Shown here: in pieces, positions 53,212-60,700 of the stretch
Layout of the letters: the number at the start of each line of letters is the position of its first letter
Position numbering within the stretch: position 1 is the stretch's first letter
Assembly: GCA_002361485.1 (NCBI GenBank)
Contig: DESZ01000025.1
Location: forward strand, 62,001-126,000
Source of the DNA: Cyanobacteria bacterium UBA3301
Lineage (GTDB): Bacteria > Cyanobacteriota > Vampirovibrionia > Gastranaerophilales > Gastranaerophilaceae
DNA: 64,000 nt
Direction: 5' to 3'
The notes under the pieces: model-generated
The model's database searches: none
Seen by the model: only the letters and a program-made list of their open reading frames with translations
What the model was told of the DNA's origin: nothing
Position numbers and translations under genes: made by a program

Positions 53212-53451
53212 ATGAGTATTGGTGCGGATGATTACATTGACAGAATGCTTGTACAAAAGTATCAGGAAGAAAAAGTTGATAATCACGATAATGTGGAATC
53301 AATGGTAGATCCTAACAAAATGTTGGAAGCAATGAATGATTATGCGGCAACTTTGAAAAACATGATGGAATTGCGCCAGCGTTTGAATATAGCTTGTTAT
53401 GCGATAAATGCGAGAACAGCAAGATATCAAAAGAGTTTAGGACAAAGTTAA
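53212..53451 (+). CDS. small helical hypothetical protein, 79 residues
   Basis: Acidic then helical protein (DYIDRMLVQKYQEEK ... NKMLEAMNDYAATLKNMMELRQRLN) with no signal or metal site. A strong GGGAGG ribosome site sits 8 nt before the ATG. The upstream region carries a TGTAACA-type element. The helices could form a bundle or pair with a partner. Family not recognised. Confidence 0.6.
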   Translation: MSIGADDYIDRMLVQKYQEEKVDNHDNVESMVDPNKMLEAMNDYAATLKNMMELRQRLNIACYAINARTARYQKSLGQS

Positions 53452-53504
53452 AAAGTTTCGCGTATCTTCTTATTTTTGATAAAATATAAATAAGGAGGCG
53501 CAAA

Positions 53505-54071
53505 ATGGGAAAAATTATCCTTGGCTCTTCATCTCCCAGAAGAGCAGATATTCTGAAAAAAATGAAATTGGATTTTGAAATTATTCCGTCTTCTTATGTG
53601 GAACAACATGATAAGGCGGATTTCTCTTATGAATTTGTAGAAAATCTTGCATATAATAAAGCTTTGTATGTTGCACGCGAATTGCAGAATGAAGATTGCA
53701 AAGTAATCGGTGCAGATACTATTGTTGTTGTGGATAATAAAATTTTAGGCAAGCCAAAAGATTATGATGAAGCTTTTATGATGTTAAAAGAACTTTCCGG
53801 CAGAACCCATTTTGTAGTAACTTCTGTCAGTGTTGTAAATAGCGGAGATTTAAGTTCAAAAACTCAATCCGATACAACTTATGTTACTTTTGAAAATTTA
53901 ACATCAGAACAAATAAAATATTATATAGAAAATTACAAACCGTATGATAAAGCAGGTGCATACGGGATACAAGAATTGCCGGACGGTTATATAAAAAAAG
54001 TTGACGGGGCGATGGATAATGTTATCGGGCTCCCGTCAAAACTTGTTGAAAATTTACTAAAGGCAGAATAG
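53505..54071 (+). CDS. maf: Maf-family nucleoside triphosphate pyrophosphatase
   Basis: 188 residues. LGSSSPRRADILKKM at the N terminus, GADTIVVVDNKILGKPKDYDEAFMML and LSGRTHFVVTSVSV, and the late YDKAGAYGIQ define Maf. These enzymes hydrolyse non-canonical or excess NTPs (dTTP/UTP or m7GTP types) and arrest division when over-produced. AAGGAGGCG precedes the ATG by 4 nt. Confidence 0.92.
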   Translation: MGKIILGSSSPRRADILKKMKLDFEIIPSSYVEQHDKADFSYEFVENLAYNKALYVARELQNEDCKVIGADTIVVVDNKILGKPKDYDEAFMMLKELSGRTHFVVTSVSVVNSGDLSSKTQSDTTYVTFENLTSEQIKYYIENYKPYDKAGAYGIQELPDGYIKKVDGAMDNVIGLPSKLVENLLKAE

Positions 54072-54084
54072 ATAAAGAGTTTTT

Positions 54085-54759
54085 TTAAACCATTCCTTCT
54101 TTGACGGCTTTTACAGCCGCTTGAACTCTGTCATTGACGCACATTTTTTGCAAAATTGAACAAACATGCGCTTTGGCTGTGTGAACACTTACTATTAATT
54201 CTTTTGCAATTTCGGTATTGCTTTTACCTGCGACAAGATGTTTAAGGACTTCTTGTTCTCTTTCTGTTAGCGGAACTTGATTGTGCATGTTGGCGTGTTC
54301 TCCGATTAGCGCGCTATCATCTACTTTTGGAATAGAATTTAGTGCATATCCCGCAATTAGCGGGTCAAGCCAGCAAACACCATTATTTACATCCCTTATT
54401 ACATCGGCCAGTTTTTCTGGGTCAATATCTTTTAAACAATATGCGTTTGCTCCCGAACTCAATGCGGCAACTACTTCTTCTTCTCTATCGTGAGATGTTA
54501 GTGCAATAATTTTTATATCTTTTGAAAATTCTCTTAATTTTATAATAGCTTCAATCCCGTTCATTTTTGGTAAGCCTAAATCCATAAGCACAACATTGGG
54601 TTTTAATTTTGATATTTTTTCCAATCCGATTGATGCGTCTTCAGCTTCCGCAATTACATTAATATCAGGGTTTGCGTTTAATGCGCATCTTAAACCAACT
54701 CTTGTAAGTTTGAAATCTTCTACAATAATTACTGAAATACAATTTTCTTTTTTTGTCAT
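54085..54759 (-). CDS. NarL/FixJ-type response regulator
   Basis: 224 residues from ATG 54759. The receiver has the acidic pocket (VEDF), phospho-acceptor D60 in VLMDLGLP, switch Thr/Ser in ALTSHD, and Lys in CLKDID. The C-terminal LuxR-type helix-turn-helix is PLTEREQEVLKHLVAGKSNTEIAKELIVSVHTAKAHV. No histidine kinase is next to it, so it is an orphan regulator. A GGGAGA site lies ~9 nt before the ATG. Target genes unknown. Confidence 0.92.
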   Translation of the reverse strand: MTKKENCISVIIVEDFKLTRVGLRCALNANPDINVIAEAEDASIGLEKISKLKPNVVLMDLGLPKMNGIEAIIKLREFSKDIKIIALTSHDREEEVVAALSSGANAYCLKDIDPEKLADVIRDVNNGVCWLDPLIAGYALNSIPKVDDSALIGEHANMHNQVPLTEREQEVLKHLVAGKSNTEIAKELIVSVHTAKAHVCSILQKMCVNDRVQAAVKAVKEGMV

Positions 54760-55015
54760 ACAAAGTTCTCCCAATAAAATAGTTATATTATTCAATCGCT
54801 TATATTTTTACTCTATTCCGCAAAAGATGAGTTCATATTAGCCAATTGGTTAATTTTTTAATGCCTTTAAATATTTTTATTAAAATTAAAATTTAATCTG
54901 TGCGTCTTTGTAACGTTTTGTAACAAATTGTACGCTATATTTGTAAAAATATTAAAGATAATTAAACAACATGCCGAAGATATAAATGTGAGTAAAATAT
55001 AAGGAGTCATAGAAA
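54760..55015. promoter_or_regulatory. divergent control region with TTTGTAAC elements
   Basis: 256 bp, no gene. Two TTTGTAAC elements lie at 54907-54925, the second extended to TTTGTAACAAATTG. TATATT follows at 54936-54941. AAGGAGTC precedes the plus-strand gene. Confidence 0.45.
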
Positions 55016-55435
55016 ATGGCAGTAGAATTTAACAGATTTAACAACTACAATAATTACAATTTGCGTGTTGATAAAGATGCTGCAAAAAAGGCACCAAATG
55101 CAAAAGAAGAACAAGTTGAAGCTGAACAGGTTAGTGTTTTCAAGGGTTTGGAAAACGAAACAGATTTATTAACACAGAATGCACAAAATCTTTACGGTAT
55201 TCGTTTTAATGCTGCAGAAGTGAAAGATAAAGCGATTGCAGAAGAAACAAATAAGATTTTGGCAAGTTTAGGATATAAGAATTTCAAAGTAACTCCGGAA
55301 CAGGTTGCCAGTGTGGCAAATGAGATGTCAACGGTTATTTTACCTGCATTAAAACGGGTTGATGATGCTGCTGTTGCAGCTCGTATTGAAGACCCGAACG
55401 GACCGTTTGCGGACTTATTTGCTAAAGATATTTAA
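55016..55435 (+). CDS. small hypothetical protein, 139 residues
   Basis: The Asn/Tyr-rich start (VEFNRFNNYNNYNLRV) and VSVFKGLEN resemble other lineage-type proteins here. A charged helix (KAPNAKEEQVEAEQ) and a helical C-terminal half (IAEETNKILASLGYKN; PEQVASVANEMSTVILPALKRV) follow. No signal peptide. AAGGAG ribosome site and a strong downstream terminator indicate a well-expressed single gene. It partly resembles the 132-residue protein at 11293-11691 in layout. Function unknown. Confidence 0.6.
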   Translation: MAVEFNRFNNYNNYNLRVDKDAAKKAPNAKEEQVEAEQVSVFKGLENETDLLTQNAQNLYGIRFNAAEVKDKAIAEETNKILASLGYKNFKVTPEQVASVANEMSTVILPALKRVDDAAVAARIEDPNGPFADLFAKDI

Positions 55436-55472
55436 TATTGACTTATAAATATATATTTACTCACTTCACACC

Positions 55473-55506
55473 GTCGATTATTGTTTTCAATAATCGACTT
55501 TTAATT
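55473..55506 (+). terminator. intrinsic terminator after the 139-residue protein gene
   Basis: Eleven-base perfect stem GTCGATTATTG/CAATAATCGAC with a TTTT loop, followed by TTTTAATTT. Confidence 0.88.
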
Positions 55507-55531
55507 TATTATTACTTGAGGTGTATAAAAA

Positions 55532-56215
55532 TTATAAGCTTTCAAATCCGGGTGAATATGACGGCAAATCTTTGTAGCCCGAGTTTTGCATTACGGATTT
55601 CTTAATATACACATTTGTATGATTACCTTTTTCAAGTAATTTTTTTAAGGTATTTTCGCGTTTGACAAGGGAGGATGATTTATCATCGCTTTCCGGAAAG
55701 AGTCTTAAAATTTCTTCCCAAACAGTTGCTTCCATTGTCCAAGCATAAGTTTCTTCAGCCAATGAATTGAATTCATCCTGATGAAGGGCTTCATGAGCTA
55801 ACAATGCTGCTAAAGCTCCGGCAGGTGCATCTTTGTGCTTGTTATTAATGTAAATATATAATCTTTTGCCTTTTTTCCAGCCCAAAGCATCAAATGATGC
55901 ATAGTCTTGATTAATTTGTCCCAAATCTCTAAATTCAATTTTGACAGGTTTTTGTGATAAATTATTACCTAATATGGCATTTCTTGAAAACATGCCTGTG
56001 GTATCTTTAAGCATATCTAAAGCAACATAGAATATTTCGTCATTTCCTACGCATTTATATGCTGGGGTAATTTGTTTCATATATGCAGGAGTATATTTTT
56101 TAGGGTATTGTTTTGGGATAATATCATCAGTTATATCTGTATCTTGTGCAAAAACATTTCCGCTAAATAATAACATGCCTGCTATTAGTAGTGTAAATAA
56201 TTTTTTCTTCTTCAT
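55532..56215 (-). CDS. putative secreted zinc metallopeptidase
   Basis: 227 residues with a signal peptide (MKKKKLFTLLIAGMLLFSGNVFA). The core LLAHEALHQDEFNSLAEETYAW holds HEALH (141-145), an H-E-x-x-H zinc site, with glutamates at 154-155 as possible third ligand, a gluzincin-like layout. The preceding strand RLYIYINNKHKDAP would be the substrate edge. It is probably exported to the periplasm or outside. I do not recognise a named family. Purines (GGAGAG) lie ~12 nt before the ATG, a distant ribosome site. Confidence 0.6.
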   Translation of the reverse strand: MKKKKLFTLLIAGMLLFSGNVFAQDTDITDDIIPKQYPKKYTPAYMKQITPAYKCVGNDEIFYVALDMLKDTTGMFSRNAILGNNLSQKPVKIEFRDLGQINQDYASFDALGWKKGKRLYIYINNKHKDAPAGALAALLAHEALHQDEFNSLAEETYAWTMEATVWEEILRLFPESDDKSSSLVKRENTLKKLLEKGNHTNVYIKKSVMQNSGYKDLPSYSPGFESL

Positions 56216-56292
56216 ATTTTTTCCAACTCTCCTCGTTTGATGTCTGATAACATGTATTATATTGATGTTTTTGCTAAAGGCAAATTAATTTT

Positions 56293-57861
56293 TTATTTTT
56301 TATGATTTAGTTTTACCAATTCAGAATATTTGTATTTGTATTCGTTTGTATCATCGAGTGATGAAGCTTCTGACAGGTATTCAAGTGCGGTTTTATAATC
56401 CTTTTGTTCCTGATAAAATTCGCTCATTTTGGCGTAGTATTTCGGATTATTCAAATCATAAAGTATTGCGCGTTTCATACATTCGATTGCTTCTTCGATA
56501 TCGTCTGTTGATTTTCTGGATAGTGCCAAATAATAATATCCTTGAGCGCAATTTATATCAAGGGATAATGCTTCTTGCGCATATTCTTTTGTCAATTCAT
56601 AGTCTTGTTTGAGAAATGCGGATTTTGCACCTAAGATATATCCTGCAATGTAGTTTTGATTTAGATTAAGAATATTTTTTACTATCTCTAAAGCTTTGTC
56701 ATAATTCTTTTCTTTAATATAAATTTCTGCTAATTCTGTCATATAGTTTAAGTTGTCGGGATTATTTTCTAAAATTTCTGATATCAGTGTTTTTGCTCTG
56801 TCAAAGATTCCCAATTCAGTATATATTTTACTCAAAGAAGATTTTGTAAAATTATCATTACTCCCGTTTTGGAGATTATCTTCCAATATTTTTTTTGCCC
56901 CGAGATAATCTTTTTCCTGTGCAGATAACAATGCTTTTAAAACTCTGCTTCTACTGTGATTTGGTTCTGATTCAAGAATAGCTTCCACTTCTTTTTTAGC
57001 TTTTATGTAATCTTTGGTATCATAATATAAATATGCCAGAGAATATCTGTAATCCCAATTGTCAGGAGCTAAATATAGAGCTTTTGAATATGCTTTTTTA
57101 GCTTCTTCAATCCAGCCGTTGTAGAAATATGCGTTACCTAAATTGTAAAAATATTTTGAATTATTGCTATCAAGATTTGAGGCTTTTGAAAAATATGCAA
57201 TACTTTGAGTGAAATTCATATTATCAAGTTCAAATAAGCCCAAAAAGTTGAGTATTTCGGGATTTTGAGTATTTGAACTAAGGCGGTTAAAAATTTCTTT
57301 TGCTCCGTCAAAATCGTTATTATCATATTTGATTTTTCCTTCAAGGAGGAGAACTTCTTCATCATTCGGATTGCATTGGTTAAGTATTTCTCTTGATTTG
57401 TCATATTCTCCGTTTGAATATAAAACATTTGCGCATTTTATTTTGATTGCATCATCAAAAAATTCGCTATTTTGGTATTCATCAATTTCTGAAAATAATT
57501 TCAATTGAAGAAGAATATTTATCAATTCATATAAATTCTCTTTATTATTATTTTTTTGATAAAGTTTTTGGGAAATTTCAAGAGCTCTGTTCAAATCACC
57601 TTGTCGTTGTTTTATTGTTCGTTCAAGTTTTAGACTTTGTTCGTGTTCCGGGATAATATTTTGGACTTTTTCAAGATATTTTAATGCCCGTTCATAATCA
57701 TTTAACAGAAAATATAATTCTCCTGTTTGGTATAAAATTTCAGGGTTATCATTTTCTATTTCCAAAGCTTTATATAGCATTTCGATTGCAGGTTTGTAAT
57801 ATTTTTGTTCCTTTAATTCAAATGCTTGTTTTATATATTCAATGCTTTCATTATTTTCCAC
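56293..57861 (-). CDS. large TPR-repeat protein
   Basis: 522 residues made of about 13-15 TPR units from end to end (for example NPEILYQTGELYFLLNDYERA; SKYFYNLGNAYFYNGWIEEA; PKYYAKMSEFYQEQKDYKTA). There is no signal peptide and no enzymatic domain, so it is a cytoplasmic scaffold. It begins 6 bp after the DivIC/FtsB-like gene on the same strand, suggesting a cell-division or envelope link (inference). Confidence 0.85.
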   Translation of the reverse strand: MENNESIEYIKQAFELKEQKYYKPAIEMLYKALEIENDNPEILYQTGELYFLLNDYERALKYLEKVQNIIPEHEQSLKLERTIKQRQGDLNRALEISQKLYQKNNNKENLYELINILLQLKLFSEIDEYQNSEFFDDAIKIKCANVLYSNGEYDKSREILNQCNPNDEEVLLLEGKIKYDNNDFDGAKEIFNRLSSNTQNPEILNFLGLFELDNMNFTQSIAYFSKASNLDSNNSKYFYNLGNAYFYNGWIEEAKKAYSKALYLAPDNWDYRYSLAYLYYDTKDYIKAKKEVEAILESEPNHSRSRVLKALLSAQEKDYLGAKKILEDNLQNGSNDNFTKSSLSKIYTELGIFDRAKTLISEILENNPDNLNYMTELAEIYIKEKNYDKALEIVKNILNLNQNYIAGYILGAKSAFLKQDYELTKEYAQEALSLDINCAQGYYYLALSRKSTDDIEEAIECMKRAILYDLNNPKYYAKMSEFYQEQKDYKTALEYLSEASSLDDTNEYKYKYSELVKLNHKK

Positions 57862-57867
57862 TTATAA

Positions 57868-58332
57868 TTACTCCTCATCAAATCCTTGCGGAATATACGG
57901 CTGTTGATCCAATGGTTTGACATCTTCTTCGTGTCTGCGTTTTAGAAAATCAAAATTAAATCCTTTGAATTTTGAATGTTTTTTAACGGGTTTTTCTACT
58001 TTTTTATTTATTATGATAAGAACTTCGTCTTTTCCTGCCATTTTTAAATTATTGCGGGCAATTCCTTCCAGACTGTTATCTGATGTTATCATTTTTCTTT
58101 CAGCTTTTAGGTCTTCATTTCTTAGTTTTGTTTGTTCAAGAACTTTTTCTAAAGTATGCATTTTACCTTGATATGAAACGATTTTTGAGATGTTTAATAA
58201 TGCACCGTAACCTATTTGTAAAAAGCAAAAAACAAGAACAACCGTTAAAAAAGAATAGTAAAATCCTGTTTTTCTACTTTTCTTTTTTTCAGCTTCCGTC
58301 ATATTTCTTTTATCGGTCTTTTTCTTGCTCAT
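57868..58332 (-). CDS. DivIC/FtsB-type septum protein
   Basis: 154 residues. A basic cytoplasmic head (KKKSRKTG), one helix (YYSFLTVVLVFCFLQIGYGALL), then a coiled coil (GKMHTLEKVLEQTKLRNEDLKAERKMI), and SLEGIARNNLKMAGKDEVLIII, the family's end motif. It acts in the divisome, linking late division proteins. The cytoplasmic-like basic tail after ~115 is longer than usual. A TATATT box lies 7 nt before the ATG and no ribosome site is seen. Co-transcribed with the TPR gene. Confidence 0.8.
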   Translation of the reverse strand: MSKKKTDKRNMTEAEKKKSRKTGFYYSFLTVVLVFCFLQIGYGALLNISKIVSYQGKMHTLEKVLEQTKLRNEDLKAERKMITSDNSLEGIARNNLKMAGKDEVLIIINKKVEKPVKKHSKFKGFNFDFLKRRHEEDVKPLDQQPYIPQGFDEE

Positions 58333-58391
58333 ATCGGCAAATATACCCCCATATCATTATAGACAAAATTTATGATAATTACAAAATAAAT

Positions 58392-59273
58392 TTACAATTT
58401 GAAATTTGTTGAAAACTTGAATTGGCTTTTGAATAAATTGTTATTATCATCATAAGTTTGGCTTGCTCCCAATTCAAAGCGTAATCGGTCTATGTCTTTG
58501 TTGCCAAAAGGGTTTATTGAAAGTACCAATTCTGCTTTTTTACGTCTTTTTACGGTATCAGCCGATAATATTTCTTTTAATGAAAAATATTGATTTAATT
58601 CTAATTCCGGAGCTATATAGAAATTATCATTATAAGTGTTATTTGTAGAATTGACTGTTTTTAGATAAGATGTTGTAACAGAGAATTTTTTATATTTATA
58701 TTTAGAAAATACTCCGGAAGATTGTTCCAGTTCTCCTGTGTCTATACCTTGATTATACAAAGTTCCTGCGCTGAATTTCCCGTATGAACTGTCTAAAGTG
58801 CGTGAATTTTTTGTGGACACGGGAGCTATGCTATATTCAGAGCCTGTATATTTGGAAAATTTATCTGACGCAAATAGTGATTGAGTAGGGGTTAGTGCTG
58901 TGTATTTTTTGGTACCGACCCTTATTGGTTGTTTTATGTTCAAAGATAATACGTTGAAATCTTCCAAAACGATACCGTCAGATTCATCTATATCATTATA
59001 TTCCGCATAACCTTGCAATACGGTATTATACATATCGCTTATTTCATAATTATTCGTATCAAAAAAATCAATTTCTCCGGATGTGTCAGCGGTCACGTCA
59101 TCAGAAACAATATCTTCAACTTCTTCTTGTTTTTCTTCTTGAGGGTCTTCTTCATCAGGCAGATGATAGACAAAAACAGTTTTATCCCCATTTTCAGTTA
59201 TTTCAGCATCAAGAGAATAACAGGGTAAACAAATTAATAAACTTAAGATTATATATAGAGCAAACCTTCTCAT
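58392..59273 (-). CDS. putative outer-membrane beta-barrel protein
   Basis: 293 residues with a signal peptide (MRRFALYIILSLLICLPCYS). An acidic linker (~35-75, DEEDPQEEKQEEVEDIV) leads to alternating strands with aromatic residues (KYKYKKFSVTTSYLKTV, FYIAPELELNQYFSL, LRFELGASQTYD) and a C-terminal strand FKSQFKFSTNFKL, as in small beta-barrels. TTGAAC (59303-59308) - 17 bp - TAAAAT (59280-59285) ends 6 nt before the ATG, with no ribosome site. Function unknown. Confidence 0.6.
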   Translation of the reverse strand: MRRFALYIILSLLICLPCYSLDAEITENGDKTVFVYHLPDEEDPQEEKQEEVEDIVSDDVTADTSGEIDFFDTNNYEISDMYNTVLQGYAEYNDIDESDGIVLEDFNVLSLNIKQPIRVGTKKYTALTPTQSLFASDKFSKYTGSEYSIAPVSTKNSRTLDSSYGKFSAGTLYNQGIDTGELEQSSGVFSKYKYKKFSVTTSYLKTVNSTNNTYNDNFYIAPELELNQYFSLKEILSADTVKRRKKAELVLSINPFGNKDIDRLRFELGASQTYDDNNNLFKSQFKFSTNFKL

Positions 59274-59362
59274 AGATACATTTTACATCAAAATTTAAAA
59301 GTGTTCAATAATATAATTTTTCTCCTAAGAACACTATTTACATGAAATACAACGATTACGGC

Positions 59363-59391
59363 TTGACTTTTGTTTTTTATCATGCTAAAAT
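59363..59391 (+). promoter_or_regulatory. extended -10 promoter of a putative small RNA
   Basis: TTGACT (59363-59368), 17-bp spacer, TGC-TAAAAT (-10 at 59386-59391). It precedes a terminator 50 bp later rather than a gene. Confidence 0.7.
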
Positions 59392-59397
59392 ATGAGT

Positions 59398-59450
59398 GGG
59401 GTAAATGTATATTTATAAGTCTTATCAAATTTGATGAGACTTTCTTTTTT
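59398..59450 (+). ncRNA. candidate ~53-nt small RNA
   Basis: A consensus promoter (start near 59398) and a Rho-independent terminator bound a very short transcript with a G-rich 5' end (GTGGGGTAAATG). No open frame of useful size is inside. It lies between the divergent beta-barrel gene and hemW, which has its own promoter further on, so a transcription attenuator for hemW is less likely. Predicted from signals only. Confidence 0.45.
59417..59450 (+). terminator. intrinsic terminator of the candidate small RNA
   Basis: Thirteen-base stem (59417-59429 with 59430-59442, one G-U-type mismatch), then TCTTTTTT. Confidence 0.8.
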
Positions 59451-59471
59451 GTTTAATGGTTATTATTATGA

Positions 59472-59501
59472 TTGGACTTAATTTTAAAAAGTTTATATAA
59501 T
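59472..59501 (+). promoter_or_regulatory. promoter of hemW
   Basis: TTGGAC (59472-59477), 18-bp spacer, TATAAT (59496-59501), then 7 nt to the ATG and no ribosome site. Confidence 0.75.
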
Positions 59502-59508
59502 ATTTTCT

Positions 59509-60627
59509 ATGGTAAAAAGCGCGTACATACATATACCTTTTTGTAAATCAAAATGTCATTATTGTTCGTTTATTTCCTTTGATAAACTTGAATTGAAAAA
59601 AGATTATCTCAAAAAACTTGAACAAGAAATAAATACATATTATAGCGGAGAAATTTTAAACACTTTGTATTTTGGCGGAGGAACACCATCAATACTTGAA
59701 GTAGAAGAATTTGCAAATATAATAGCGCATTTTAATATGTCAAAAGATACAGAAGTAACAGCAGAACTCAACCCTGACGGGCATTATGGAAAAGACGAAA
59801 TATCTCAAGGGCTTACTTTTGCTTATTTGAGAGGTTTGTATGATGTCGGTATAAATCGGATAAGTCTTGGTGCGCAGACTTTTGATGATGATTTATTAAA
59901 GCAAATAAATCGCAGACACAATTCAAAACAAATTATTCAAGCGGTTGAAAATGCTCAAAAAGCAGGCTTTAGGAATATAAGCCTTGATTTCATATACGGA
60001 TTGCCCAATCAAAGTGCCGGCATGTTTTTTGATGATTTGCAAAAAGCAATCAAACTCGGGGTGCAGCATATCTCATTATACGGATTATCAATAGAAGAAG
60101 GTTGTTATTTTTATAATCATAACCCTCAAAATTTGCCTGATGATGATGAACAGGCAGATATGTACTTGGGAGCGATAGAGTTATTAACTTCAAATGGTTT
60201 TGAGCACTATGAAATAAGTAATTTTTCGCTTCCTGACTATAATTCAAAACACAATTTGAATTATTGGAACAATGAGGAATATTATGGTTTTGGTGTTGCC
60301 GCTCACGGGTATACAAATGATATAAGGTATGGTAATAAAGAGACAATTGAAGATTATATCCAAAATCCTACCGACCATAAATTTGAAAAATTTGAAACTC
60401 AAAAAGACAAATTAGAAGAAGAAATCTTTTTGGGTTTACGCAAGATGAGCGGAATTGATATTCAAAAAATTAACAACAAGTTTAATATAGATTTTGAAAA
60501 TAAATACCTTATAGCCTTAAAAAAATATGAAGGATTGAATTTATTAAAAAAGACCAAACAGGGCTATGCGTTTACCCCTAACGGTGTTCTTGTAAGTAAT
60601 ACAATTCTATCGGAATTTATTGATTAA
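59509..60627 (+). CDS. hemW: HemW-type radical SAM heme chaperone
   Basis: 372 residues. It has the radical-SAM motif C12-x3-C16-x2-C19 inside YIHIPFCKSKCHYCSF, then YFGGGTPSILE, ELNPDGH, GINRISLGAQTFDD, and the HemN-type C-terminal domain with GAYCFTPNG-like end (GYAFTPNGVLVSNTIL). The HemW version lacks the extra cysteine of coproporphyrinogen dehydrogenase HemN and acts in heme delivery. Promoter as described, leaderless. Short gap to the next gene. Confidence 0.9.
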   Translation: MVKSAYIHIPFCKSKCHYCSFISFDKLELKKDYLKKLEQEINTYYSGEILNTLYFGGGTPSILEVEEFANIIAHFNMSKDTEVTAELNPDGHYGKDEISQGLTFAYLRGLYDVGINRISLGAQTFDDDLLKQINRRHNSKQIIQAVENAQKAGFRNISLDFIYGLPNQSAGMFFDDLQKAIKLGVQHISLYGLSIEEGCYFYNHNPQNLPDDDEQADMYLGAIELLTSNGFEHYEISNFSLPDYNSKHNLNYWNNEEYYGFGVAAHGYTNDIRYGNKETIEDYIQNPTDHKFEKFETQKDKLEEEIFLGLRKMSGIDIQKINNKFNIDFENKYLIALKKYEGLNLLKKTKQGYAFTPNGVLVSNTILSEFID

Positions 60628-60700
60628 GTTTTGTAACAATTCCAAAAGTTTTACCCTGAAAATGCCGATTAATAACTTGTATATATACGAAAGGAAAACC

